In this document: one piece after another, positions 1 through 10,315 of the stretch | Layout: every line of letters starts with the position of its first letter | Numbering within the stretch: the first letter of the stretch is position 1 | Origin: Ottelia alismoides | Lineage: Eukaryota > Streptophyta > Magnoliopsida > Alismatales > Hydrocharitaceae | Assembly (NCBI GenBank): GCA_037367405.1 | Contig: JAZKJV010009326.1 | Coordinates: 1-64,000, forward strand | Reading direction: 5' to 3' | Length of the DNA: 64,000 bases | Program-made: the position numbers and the translations under genes | Notes under the pieces: model-generated | What the model saw: the letters and a program-made list of their open reading frames with translations, nothing else | What the model was told of the DNA's origin: nothing | The model's database searches: none

Positions 1-194
1 TATATTCTAAACAGTACTAAGCATATCCTCTAACGTCGTCGCTGTCGTCGAAGTACGCTCAGACGTGCGTACTTAAGTGCAATTGTGTAGTGTAGATCTG
101 CCAAGTCGCCATACAGTTCCTCCTCCTCGTCGTAGACGTCAGTGACTGGGGAGGTCTCGCTCTGAGAACTGAAATCCATCGATGGAGGCATGGA

Positions 195-473
195 TTATGG
201 CGAGTAGTCAGGAAGCGGAGAGTCGATAGGATAAAGCGGCTCAGGCAGGGAGGTATCCTGCAATGGATATTCTGAAGTAGTCTGGAGTGGATACTCTGTA
301 GGAGCATCTGAAAGAGTGCCAGGAGCACGAGGTCCTCCTTGTGGCTGGCCACCTGATGCATGCAGAGTCTGATGTGAAGCAGGCGGAGTCGGCCTGAGCG
401 GAGTACGTACGGCCAGGACTCTGTTGGTCGGAGGACGTACCGACTTACGCGCTGTGAATCTTGTTTTCGCCAT
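195..473 (-). CDS. Small MULE-linked ORF with histone H3-tail-like N-terminus
   Basis: A 92-codon ORF starting MAKTRFTARKS. Eight of the first eleven residues equal the histone H3 N-terminus (initiator Met counted), and the two basic positions that differ are K/R swaps; the TARKS core around H3 lysine 9 is kept. The rest is rich in proline, serine and threonine and is not histone. The ATG sits three bases after a good splice acceptor (TTTTATTGTAG), so it probably opens an exon. After the TAA at 195-197 the same frame stays open for about 54 more codons to a TAG at 30-32. That tail is acidic (four Glu in a row), then ends in an Arg-rich stretch, so the TAA may be a mutation. It lies downstream of the transposase on the same strand. 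Function unknown; not recognised as a described family. Confidence 0.45.
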   Translation of the reverse strand: MAKTRFTARKSVRPPTNRVLAVRTPLRPTPPASHQTLHASGGQPQGGPRAPGTLSDAPTEYPLQTTSEYPLQDTSLPEPLYPIDSPLPDYSP

Positions 474-746
474 CTCCTACAATAAAACAAATTCAAAAAA
501 TTAAAAAGATAGAAATATATTAAGGCATAAAGAATTTATCCCAACATTAGAATAAGTAATAACAAAATGAGATTGTACTTACGGATTTCCAATACGTCAA
601 CTTGAGATTGTACTAACCGATCTACATATTACTCTATTTATGCCAGTAATTTGTAATAACGAAGGAAGCATGATATTATAGTGAGATTAACATAAACGAT
701 CAATACATCATTAATCAACTAATTAAAAAGAAATTGTTCATACAAA

Positions 747-1100
747 TTACTGGGGATGCAGAATTCTACGTGCCCTACGTAATATTGATGACAGATTAGC
801 CCTACGACCCCTACTAGCAACAGTAGTACCACCTCCACTCTCGTCATTCGTTTGTCGTGGTGGCTGAGGTGTTTGATCCTGAACTGATGAAGATCTATCG
901 ATCTGCGAAGGTCGCTGACGATGCTCCACAAATCTGAAAGTCTGTATAACCACACAGTGCAACGTTACCACAAGTTCCGGTATGGAAATGTTAATTGTGT
1001 ACAATGATACCGTTGCATCCTCGTTGAGCGGTGATGCGGATATGTGTTGGTTCTGCTGAACCAGAACTGAAGCATCAAGCGGTCTGGGAGTGGAATCCAT
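747..1100 (-). CDS. Hypothetical MULE-linked ORF, 117 aa
   Basis: A 117-codon ORF lying between the transposase and the H3-like ORF, same strand. Its ATG follows an acceptor-like GAGGTAG by three bases, the same arrangement as its neighbours. The protein has a mixed N-terminal half with short hydrophobic stretches, then a Gln/Pro/Ser-rich part, a short Gly run, and an Arg-rich C-terminus (RGRR, RRARR). I recognise no domain. It could be an exon of one gene with the downstream ORF (intron about 474-746) or a decayed cargo ORF. Coding status rests on position, splice context and composition only. Confidence 0.35.
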   Translation of the reverse strand: MDSTPRPLDASVLVQQNQHISASPLNEDATVSLYTINISIPELVVTLHCVVIQTFRFVEHRQRPSQIDRSSSVQDQTPQPPRQTNDESGGGTTVASRGRRANLSSILRRARRILHPQ

Positions 1101-1219
1101 TTCCTACCTCAAAAAACATTTAGCATTAAAGATAAACAGTATCATAAATATCATTGAATGTGGCAGATAACATAGACATTGAAAATTCATTTAGTGTATG
1201 TTACACAGCATCGGTACAT

Positions 1220-3703
1220 TCACCGTCCGGGACATGTTGCACGTGTGTGACCACTCTGTCTACATATACTGCACCTTACATTCACACGTCCCATTTCATC
1301 CATATTGTTCTGGATTCTTCGAGATCGAGGTCGGCCGAGCCCTAGTTGCACATTCGGTGGCATCAAGATTGCTCGAGGTACATTTGATGGCCAGTACCGC
1401 CGATCAGGTATCGGTGAGAATTCGGCTGCGTTTGTTTGGCGAAATGCTGTTGGAGTGTAGTAGTACGAACAGTTCTTCACATGCTCGATACCGACGTTAA
1501 CGTGTCCACAAACCGCGATGACATGCGAGCATGTGAGATGAAAGCACTGCATGAATCCACATGTGCATTCAGATTCAGTCCCGTTCAGTATAACTCTATA
1601 GTTGCCTTCACGACATTTAACTTCAAATACTGTGTGAGAGAATTGCTCCACATCATGTGCGCGAGCTAACTAAACGTTATCATCAATAATCTTGTTGTAC
1701 CTCGGCATTAGCTCCGAGGTAGTACCTGCACCCTGTCTGCGGCGAGCAACGAAGTAGGTATTTAAACGATAAAAGATCGCAAGAATCATTGTCAGTATCG
1801 GAAGGCCGCGCATTCCCTTCAACACACTGTTGAAACATTCTGACAGATTCGCTGTTGTGTTCCCGTAGCGACATCCTTGGTCGTATGACAATGCCCAGAA
1901 ATTCCGATCCCCGTCTTCCTGGCGGATGATCCATTCGTACGCTTCAGGAGCATTAACTTGGATCCGTCTCATAATCCGATCATGGGCGTGTGTATTAGTT
2001 ACCGCCCCTGCACTGTAAAATTTTCCTTGCGCCCAGCGATCATGCCCCGCCCTTTGCATGTTCGCTTGCATATGCCTCAGGCAGAATCGATGACAATGTC
2101 CACGATTAGCTGGAAAATATTTGGGGAGCAGATTCTTCAAACCACTGAAACGATCACTCAAAAAACAGATACCCTCTTGCTGAATTAGAAAGGATAGTTT
2201 ATGTAAGAAAAACTCCCAGGCATCCAACGTTTCCTTTTCGACCACTGCAAAGGCAACAGGGAATATGTGGCCGTTCCCATCAACCGAGGTGGCTACGAGC
2301 AAGTGACCTTTAAATTTTCCATGGAGGTGTGTAGCATCTATGCTCATAATTGGTCGACAGAATGTGAAGCCTGTCAGCGACGGACCGAATGCCCAGAATA
2401 ATCGAAAGAATGCAATTTTCCCTGGGATTACTTGACGAGACTGGGGATCAATGTAAGGCTCTGTTTGGAATTCATACCAGGTACCCGGATTGGTTTGTTT
2501 CATCGTCCACATAAACCTCCGGATATCCGCGTAAGACAACTCCATATCACCAAAAATTGTCCTCAAAGCATGCTTCCTTGCTAACCATGCTTTTTTGTAT
2601 GAAATTGTGACGTGGTACGTATCTGAAACAAGACTTCTAATGACACTGGGGGTAAGTGTAAGGTTGGATCTAAGAGTCTTTAGAATAAACCGACTAATGA
2701 ATTTAGTATTGCACTGTCGGTTGTCAGTTAAAAGTACCGGGTTACGACATGTATGCTCCTCCCGATAAGTTCGCACCTTCCAAACTTCGTTCCGCTTACT
2801 GCAGCTAGCATGCAACCTCCATTTGCAGTTAGGCAATGCACATCCTACGGTGTAGATGTCTTTTTTTGATGCGAGCACTTTGTATTGTACGTATTTTGCC
2901 ATACTCCAGGTGCTTACTGCATCAATTGAATCATCTTTCGAATTAAAATATATGTTATTCCAATACTCCAGTCCACTCCTATCTGGGAATATCATGTCCT
3001 GCGGCTCGCTGATGAATTGTGCTTCCTCTGCAAAACTGTTTACAATCCAATCGTCATCGGTAAAAATATCAGGGAGCTCCGGCATAGGTTCCAAGGTCAT
3101 GACGTAATCAACCGTAGGATCGAAGATTGGTTCGTTGTTGATCGAACCGATGAGTGATTCCTGGCCGTGGACGTCATCCAAGTGTACACTGACGTCGTTA
3201 TTATCGTCCTCCTCCTCGTCGGCAGTGTCTTCATCTGCTTCCTCGACATTCACCTCGGGAATGATAGCAGAATCCTCCTCTTCCTCCTCATAATTCATAT
3301 TTAGGTCTGGGATACTGCACGTAGCAGACTCTAGTCCCCTTCGAGAAGACTCGCCAATGTTGGTAACGTGGAACTCATGACTTCCAGTGGGATCCGATTC
3401 CACCATCAGTTGCATCATTCCAAGAGACCGAGCAATGTCTAACATTAACTTGGTTATCGAAGTATCAGTGACCACTACCGGATATAAGGTGTTCACGTTC
3501 ATGGGCCATCTACATGTGATACGGACGTTGTACTCCCCTACCATATATCCAGTAACAGTACGAATCATCCGTACTAGGTCCTCAAAACTGCCAGACTCCG
3601 GAAAACCTATCATCTTACTGGTCCCCCCTTCGTAGGTTACATTACCATTCTCAGTGACAATTGAACCATTCCAACACACAAGTAAGGGAGCTAGGTTGGA
3701 CAT
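1220..3703 (-). pseudogene. MuDR-type (MULE) transposase split by one in-frame TAG
   Basis: Cut-and-paste transposase of the Mutator superfamily. The first segment (677 codons, 3703-1670) has an unassigned N-terminal region, an acidic stretch (about residues 139-168), a MuDR DNA-binding zinc region with C288, C293, H298, C301, H317 and C319, then the MULE catalytic domain. Likely DDE residues are D456 (SIDATH), D517 (LSDRFSG) and E622 (NLSECFNS), with the family's C/H motif near 536-544. A single TAG at 1670-1672 ends it. The frame then stays open through 1220 and encodes a SWIM zinc finger (CxC, nine residues, CxH) and a C-terminal CCHC knuckle. A full-length MuDRA-like protein normally has these parts in one chain. 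The ATG lies just after the acceptor TTTATAG. The TAG is a null mutation, a read-through codon or a sequencing error. Confidence 0.85.
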
Positions 3704-5449
3704 TTTCTATAAAAAGATGAAGACAATGTATCCTATTCAGTAATAAGAAGGAAAAATTTTATTACTTACTTCTTTTCAAGTACTAATTAACTAATGACAA
3801 ATTATTGATATTTAATAATAATTACTACTTACTTTTTTTTACTAATGACTAATTATAATATTTAATAATAATTAACTAATACTTACAATAATTAATAATT
3901 ATAATAATTACTAATAATTACTAATTATTAGTACTTAGTATTAATTACTACTTACTTTTTATTACTAATGACTAATGATACTAATTAATAATAATTAACT
4001 AATACTTATAATAATTAATAATTACAATAATTACTAATAATCACTAATTTTTAGTAATTAGTATTAATTACTACCTACTTTTTATTACTAATGACTAATT
4101 ATAATATTTAATAATAATTAACTAATACTTACAATAATTAATAATTATTGTAATTACTAAAAATTAGTAATTATTACTAATTAGTATTAACTGCTACCTA
4201 CTTTTTATTACTAATGACTAATTATAATATTTAAAATTAATAAACTAATACTTATAATAATTAATAATTATAGTAATTGCTAATAATTACTGATTATTAG
4301 TAATTATTATTAATTAAAACTTACTTTTTATTGGTAAAGAATAATTATAATAATTATTAATTATTAACTAATACTTATAATACTTAATAATTATAATAAC
4401 TATTACATATTAGTAATTAGTATTAATTACTACTTATTTTTTATTACTAATGACTAATTATAATATTTAATATTAATTAACTAATACTTACAATAATTAA
4501 TAATAATAGTAATCACTAATAATTACTAAATATTAGTAATTAGTATTAATGACCACTTATTTTTTATTACTAATGACTAATTATAATATTTAATATTAAT
4601 TAACTAATACTTACAATAATTAATAATAATAGTAATCACTAATAATTACTAAATATTAGTACTTAGTATTAATTACCACTTATTTTTTATTACTAATGAC
4701 TAATTATAATATTTAATATTAATTAACTAATACTTACAATAATTAATAATAACAGTAATCACTAATAATAACTAATTATTAGTATTTATTATTAATTACT
4801 ACTTACTTTTTATTAGTAATGAATAATTATAATAACTAATAATAATTAACTAATACTTATAATAATTAATAATTATAACAATTACTAATAATTACTAATT
4901 AGTAGAAATTATTATTAATTACTACTTACTTTTTATTAGTAATGAATAATTATAATAATTAATAATAATTAACTAATACTTATAATAATTAATAATTATA
5001 ATAATTACTAATAATTACTAATTACTAATTATTAGTAATTAACAATAATTACTACTTACTTTTAATTAGTAATGAGTAATTATAATAATTAATAATAATT
5101 AACTAATACTTATAATAATTAATAATTACAATAATTAATAATTATTAACTACCTACTATTTATTAGTAATTAAGAATAATTAACTACTTACTATTTAATA
5201 GTAATTATTTAGTAATATTTTCTTAAGAATTAACTAATATAATTGATAAATTGGTGAATTGGTAATTGCTAATGCCTAACTACTGTTCTATGAGAGATCA
5301 AAATAAAATGACACTTTCTCAATATATCTAAAATGGGGGCTAATGAATATGTAATTACATCTAACAATGGCATACATTTTTCCTAAAAAGTTTTTAACTA
5401 ATTAAATTGAAATTATGCAAACAAAATTATAAAAAATAAATAATAATTA
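3704..5449 (-). other. Predicted 5'UTR intron of the MULE transposase
   Basis: On the minus strand a donor CTAAG|GTAATT lies at about 5449 and an acceptor TTTTTATAG sits directly before the transposase ATG at 3703. The interval has no coding potential and is very AT-rich. A leader intron ending at the start codon is common in plant genes. Splicing is predicted, not shown. Confidence 0.5.
3770..5230. repeat. AT-rich tandem repeat array inside the leader intron
   Basis: About 1.4 kb made of near-repeats of roughly 110-130 bp. Each contains cttactttttatta, ctaatgactaattataat, aattaactaatactta and aataattaataatta blocks in the same order, with small changes between copies. About a dozen copies are readable. 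Almost no G or C occurs. This is a diverged minisatellite rather than simple (TAA)n. Confidence 0.8.
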
Positions 5450-5585
5450 CCTTAGGCCTTGGAAGGGAGGAGGAGCTTCTTTGAGAGGAGAGGGAGAAGT
5501 TGAAGGGAGAAGAGGAGAGGATGAAGTTGAAGGGAGAAGTGAGTGGCGTGGGGAGAATGGAGGGCCGGCCCTTCTATTTATAGGG
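5450..5585 (-). promoter_or_regulatory. TATA box and leader exon of MULE 1 transposase
   Basis: The minus strand carries CTATAAATA at about 5573-5582. A CT-rich, GAAG-repetitive leader of about 100 nt then runs to the splice donor at 5449. The spacing fits transcription starting near 5545 and a short non-coding first exon. Several spurious ORFs cross the region but none fits the layout. Confidence 0.55.
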
Positions 5586-5800
5586 CACCCGGTCGGCAAA
5601 CCATTCGCCGACTGGGTCCCTTTTCCACAAAACCCGGGCACGCGGGGATTCCCGGGCACGCGCGAGAATCCCGGGCACGCCTGGAGGCCTCGGGAGGGCG
5701 CGAGCGTGCGCCTTGGGAGGCGCGGTTGGCAGGCGTTGAATGGGGTCAAGCGTTGATCGGCAAACGGTTCGCCGATCGGCGAACCGTTCGCCGATCAATG
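5583..5800. repeat. Subterminal palindromes and GC-rich repeats of MULE 1
   Basis: Directly upstream of the TATA box are inverted repeats built on CGGC...GCCG: GTCGGC/GCCGAC arms at about 5591-5614, and two head-to-tail palindromes (GATCGGC...GCCGATC) at about 5756-5797. Between them CCCGGGCACGC occurs three times at roughly 22-bp spacing (about 5635-5690). Such arrays at MULE ends are candidate transposase-binding sites. Confidence 0.6.
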
Positions 5801-5970
5801 CCCTGACATGGAATTTGCGAACTGACATGCCCTGACTGGGCATATTTACAAGGGCCATGCCCATTCGAGGAAATCGCTCGGTGTAAGCAGAATTAAAAGC
5901 TGTTTGGGCGGGGGGGTTGTATTTTACCCGATTTGGATCCTATAGGTAACTTTACTTTTACGTGAGTAGG

Positions 5971-7118
5971 TAAGATACCATGGATGAATGCCTCATCATC
6001 CCTTATACATGTGGCAACCATCTAATATAAAGAAAGGATTGGAGTTTATTGGAACATTAATGACAAACCTCTCCACTCTTAATGTTGGTTACTTTTCATA
6101 AAGTTTGTATGCTACTTTGTATATTTCTAGTAAGTAAATATTTCCTATGCACAAAAATATATTATATCACATCATCAAATCACTTTTCATCTAGATAATC
6201 ACTTTCCTATGCACACAAAAAAATTACAACATCCAATGAATTCATATCATCAATATCTAATAGTAAATGAAACAATCGCGGTATTAGTTTTATCCATCAA
6301 ATGGATTTTTCAGATGGATATTGTAGCATATAGATTGCTATACATTTGAAGATGGCTACTCATATAATCTCCATTCGTATCATTATGATATATATGAATT
6401 TCCGCAAAAAAATATAATATCAAACAAATGATTTCATAAATATTTTTATTTGGAAGTAAATACAATAATAGACATATTGATATTAACATTATTTATGTAT
6501 CTGCTCGTTAATATATCATCTCTAATCATAAAAGATCATCCATATTTGTTTCCATATTTTGATCGTAAAAAATATCTGTATCAATTTCCTAAAGAATATG
6601 AATATGGATATGTAATTTTTTAAGGAATCACCTTATGGTAATCATCCATAGTCGTAATAGATATTCATATTTATTTCCAATCAAAAAAAGTTGTGGATCA
6701 ATGATAATGCTACAAATTATATGAGTAGTCGTCTTAAACAAATATATAAAAATCTATATGCTGTGACATCCATCCAAAAAATCCATTTGATGTGTACATA
6801 ATAATAACCCGATTGTCATATTATATTTTTCTACCGAGGATATGAATCCATTGGATGCTGTAATTTTTTTGTATGCATAGAAAAGTGATTACCTAGATGA
6901 AAAGTGATTTGACGATGTGATATGAATATTTTTTTGTGCATACAAAATATTTAATTACTAAAAATATACAAAGTAGCATACAAACTTTATGAAAAGTAAC
7001 CAACATTAAGAGGGGAGATGTTTGTCATTAATGTTCCAACTAACTCCAATCCTTTCTTTATATTAGATGGTTGCCACATGTATAAAGGATGAGGTGGCAT
7101 TCATCATGCTATCTTATC
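5971..7118. mobile_element. Foldback element inserted in the left repeat of MULE 2
   Basis: A 1.15-kb inverted repeat whose two halves pair almost from end to end. For example TTATACATGTGGCAACCATC near 6003 returns inverted near 7066-7086, and the AAATGGATTTTT/GGATG block near 6300 returns inverted near 6770-6800. It carries no ORF. It splits the MULE inverted repeat after GTAGG, and TAGG also lies just beyond its right end, a possible short target duplication. Confidence 0.7.
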
Positions 7119-7189
7119 TAGGGAATTTTTTTTAAATAATTATTAAAAAAATCGTAATTAATTAAATAAGCATCAAGGGAAAAAAATAA

Positions 7190-7310
7190 AAAAATAGGTA
7201 CCTATCGGTACCTGAGGTGCCGATTTGGGGCGCCCCCTCCAAATGGGCACCTCAGGTGCCGATTTGGGCAGAGGCGCCAAATCGGCACCTCAGGTGCCGA
7301 TTTGGGATGG
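7190..7310. repeat. Left palindrome array of MULE 2
   Basis: Three copies of a palindrome of the form CGGCACCT(C/G)AGGTGCCG, flanked by AAAT or GGGC, at about 7206-7225, 7244-7266 and 7277-7307. The mirror set lies at 9421-9535. Confidence 0.75.
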
Positions 7311-7829
7311 GAATTTTACAAAACAAATCCCTTTAATATTGTTATTCAATTTCAGTACTGCCGGAGATTATAAATTATTTTTATATTCCTTAGATATGAA
7401 TAATTGGAAAATATTTATGTTCATTTGAGTACATTTGAGGGATTACATAAATAAATTTAAAAAATAAAATAAATTTAATAAACTATCAATATTTTCCTTC
7501 ATCACACTATTTTTGATCTATCAGTAGAGCTTCGTGCTCTCATCTTCTTCCCGATAACGTTATTGTAAAATGTTAAGTATATCTTTATTTTTTTAGTATA
7601 TTCTTCATTATTGATACATACTTAGAATATTTATAATTGACATGTCAACAATATTGTAGCAAATATAAAGAAATTGAGAGTGTGAACAACATCATTTACC
7701 ATTGATATATGTGAACTCAACAAGGTACAACTTCACATGAATTAATTTAAAAAAATTACAAGTATTTTACTAAATTCATAAGAGAAGAAATATGAGTTTA
7801 CAAATAATAAGAAAAAAATTTACAATAAC

Positions 7830-8331
7830 TTAAACTTTCCATATCTTCAGAAATCCCTTCAGACCTCCTCCTCCACCTCCTGCACCACCTCCCTTGTCGT
7901 TTCCTTTCCCTCCATCTCCCATTTTTTTGTGAGTCTCCTCATGTGTTGTCTTCTTCTTCTGTTTGGACATTTGTTCTGAATGCGTTGGGATGTGCCCTGG
8001 AGGATGCGGTCTAGCTGACGACTTCCGTGACGGTTCGATTGTTTGTGATTCCTGATTCCTTGACGTTCGTACACTTGTTGAATGGCGAGGCGGCTCTGAT
8101 GGAGGAGGCTCAGTGATCCTTACTCCAGGAGAAGGTCTTCGAGGCAGCTCCGGACGTTGTTGTGGTATCGTGGATATACCAAACAACTGTCTATCAAAAT
8201 CAGTTACCTCCATTTGCTGAACACTATCAAATATCTGCGACTGCAAATCTCCTGAACTGTATTGAGTAGACGGTATGAGCTGAGAGGGTCCGGAGTCAAA
8301 TTGACTCGAAGGTCCAACAAGCGATGGTCCT
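7830..8331 (-). CDS. Terminal exon of an unrecognised gene carried by MULE 2
   Basis: The minus-strand frame is open from an acceptor (CTTGTAG) at about 8331 to the stop at 7830, about 166 codons; no ATG is needed at its start. The product is hydrophilic: Gln/Ser-rich N-terminus, a Pro/Ser/Arg middle, a Lys/Glu patch (KQKKK), then a Gly-rich tail ending KGFLKIWKV. Upstream, short open segments with splice-like borders at about 8592-8646 and 8437-8500 may be earlier exons. No domain is recognised. It resembles low-complexity C-termini of genes carried by plant MULEs. A captured host fragment is the alternative. Confidence 0.35.
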
Positions 8332-9220
8332 ACAAGATTGAGATATTTTCATTGTTATAAGTATCACATAATTTAAATATAACGTATTGAAATGAGTTCG
8401 TACATTCTATAATATATTTATATCTGAACCTCTAAATCCGGCTTCACCGATTTGAGACCCTCTAAAGCCATACTCGATATAGCTCATACCTGAGTCGGAT
8501 GTTATCTTTAATAATCAATAATTCAATTGATATACTAATCACTCAGAAATGGAATCTAAAAGTCTGGTCTTGGGGGCTCATCGGTGCTCACCACAGTGAG
8601 TCCTGCCAGCGCTGTATAGAGACCCTCTCGGCGCTCGATTCCAAATCTAAATGACAGTAATTTTAACATGAATATGTGCACTTTTAAATCTAAATAAATG
8701 AAATGCTAATGTAATGTGTAATGTCCCCTATTTAATTAATTTCAAATTTTTTAATAATTATTACAAAAAATCTCATAATAAAATGTCTACTGTCCTTAAT
8801 TAATTTCAAATTTTTTAATTATTATTACAAAAATCTCCTAATAAAATGTCTACTGTCCCCTACTTAATTAATTTCGATTTAAATAACAATTACAAAAATC
8901 TCTTCATAAAATGTCTAATGTGAGTGACATTAAAAAAATCATATTACTTGTTAAATTTAACTAAGCATCAATTTTGAAATATATTTTAACTAAGCATCAA
9001 TTTCAAAATATGTTTTAACTAAGCATCAATTTTGCACAACTAATTACTTGTTAAATTTAATAAAAAAATCTTGAATAAAATTACCTGAAAGATGCGTGTC
9101 TTCTACAAGAAATGTTATCCAAAAGTTAATAATATAGCGTCCTCACTGATATAGCGTCCTCACTAATAAAACCCTGCAAAAAACGCAGAACAAAATCTAC
9201 AAACAAAAATATCTTATTCT

Positions 9221-9375
9221 TACTTGAATAAGATTACTCGATCGAGAGCAGCAATCGCACTTCAGAATACAGAATGAGTGAACCAGAGAGAATGAATGGG
9301 GAGATGATGAAGAAGGAGAATGAGAGGGGGAAATTGTGAGGAGGATGGAATGAGGGGGGGCGTTATATATAAGAG
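9221..9375 (-). promoter_or_regulatory. TATA box, leader exon and donor of the MULE 2 gene
   Basis: The minus strand has CTTATATATAAC at about 9362-9373, a CT-rich leader, then a splice donor TTCAAGTAAGA at about 9223. This copies the order seen in MULE 1: palindromes, TATA, pyrimidine-rich leader, donor. Confidence 0.5.
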
Positions 9376-9417
9376 ATGAGGAGGAGGGGACCGTTGGCAA
9401 ATTTCCAACGGCCCTCT

Positions 9418-9535
9418 CCCAAATCGGCACCTGAGGTGCCGATTTGGAGAGGCGGCCAACGGGTATCGCCCAAATCGGCACCTGAGGTGCCGATTTGGGG
9501 CGCCCTCCAAATCGGCACCTCAGGTGCCGATAGGT
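9418..9535. repeat. Right palindrome array of MULE 2
   Basis: Three palindromes CGGCACCT(G/C)AGGTGCCG at about 9424-9440, 9476-9492 and 9511-9529, mirror of the left array, directly upstream of the TATA box. Confidence 0.75.
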
Positions 9536-9661
9536 ACCTATTTTTTTAATTTTTTTCCCTTGATGCTTATTTAATTTATTACGGTTTTTTTAATAATTAT
9601 TTAAAAAAATCCCATCTTATCTACTCTAGGTAAAAGTAAAGTTACCTAGAAGATCCAAACC

Positions 9662-9977
9662 CTTGCATTACGACAACTACTGTAATAGTAGACGGTTGGA
9701 TCCGATAATTCTCTCACTAGCTGAACAAAAATAAATTGTCGAGTTTGTTTTTTATATTTTAAGGAGAGGATGTCTAAATCAAACTCCGAGCTCATATTTT
9801 TTAGTAAATAGGTAATGTCATAAACTCAACAATGCAATTGAATCTCTGAACACCATAGGTCAAAATTGTTGTAGTGTTTACAATATGACTCCATCTTTCC
9901 TCTCTTCTTTTTCTGGCCATTTTAAATTTACAGGTCAAAATCCTTTCTTATGGATCTGTGATCAAAGTATAGTTTAC
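9662..9977. other. Unannotated AT-rich spacer
   Basis: No convincing ORF, RNA gene or repeat seen; probably old intergenic sequence flanking MULE 2. Confidence 0.4.

Positions 9978-10018
<41 letters not shown>
9978..10018. repeat. (TAA)n microsatellite
   Basis: About thirteen uninterrupted copies of the trinucleotide taa/aat. Confidence 0.95.
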
Positions 10019-10019
<1 letters not shown>

Positions 10020-10315
10020 TCATCTTATTTAAGATAAAAAAGTTTATATCTCGCATGTTGCACCAAGGGAACAAAACATCTTGTTTGGATACGTTTAGGC
10101 CTTCCCTTCGCACGAGGACAGAGACATGTGGGACTGCATACATTATATTTCTCGTCAGAAGAGAAGAGCCCAAAGTAATAAAAGATGATACACATCTTGG
10201 TCTCAAAGTTCGATGCAACAAAGTTACCTGTACGGTTGGAGGTAAATGACGATCATCATTGTCCATGCAAAAGGAACCAACTGATTCACATCTAAATGGT
10301 TTCATTGACTGTGGA

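Larger units (their letters stand above)
1..5915 (-). mobile_element. Mutator-like element 1 (partial, autonomous type)
   Basis: The block reads leftward. It runs from terminal palindromes and a TATA box near 5.58-5.80 kb, through a 5'UTR intron, to a MuDR-type transposase and two small ORFs. The right edge is placed before about 5.92 kb because a different MULE's inverted repeat starts there. The left terminus and inverted repeat are not in the window, so no target duplication can be scored. Boundaries are inferred; the transposase identity is solid. Confidence 0.6.
5930..9661 (-). mobile_element. Mutator-like element 2 with about 0.25-kb terminal inverted repeats
   Basis: The left arm (5930-5970, continuing at 7119-7310 after a foldback insertion) matches the reverse complement of the right arm (about 9420-9661). 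Shared blocks are TTTGGATC, GGTAACTTTACTTTTAC, TAAGAT, a T-run with AAATAATTATTAAAA, AAGCATCAAGGG and GGTACC, then palindromes. Flanks ttgtatttt and ttgcattac could be a decayed 9-bp target duplication (6 of 9 match). The interior has a TATA box, a leader intron and exons on the minus strand but no transposase, so it looks non-autonomous. Confidence 0.7.

Noticed and set aside
59..496. 145-codon minus-strand ORF overlapping the H3-like ORF
   Set aside because: Other frame of the same DNA; no splice-linked start and composition looks like a shadow of the 195-473 frame.
5447..5864. Several 87-100-codon ORFs in the GC-rich MULE end
   Set aside because: They cross palindromes, TATA box and the leader; open frames are due to high GC and few stop codons.
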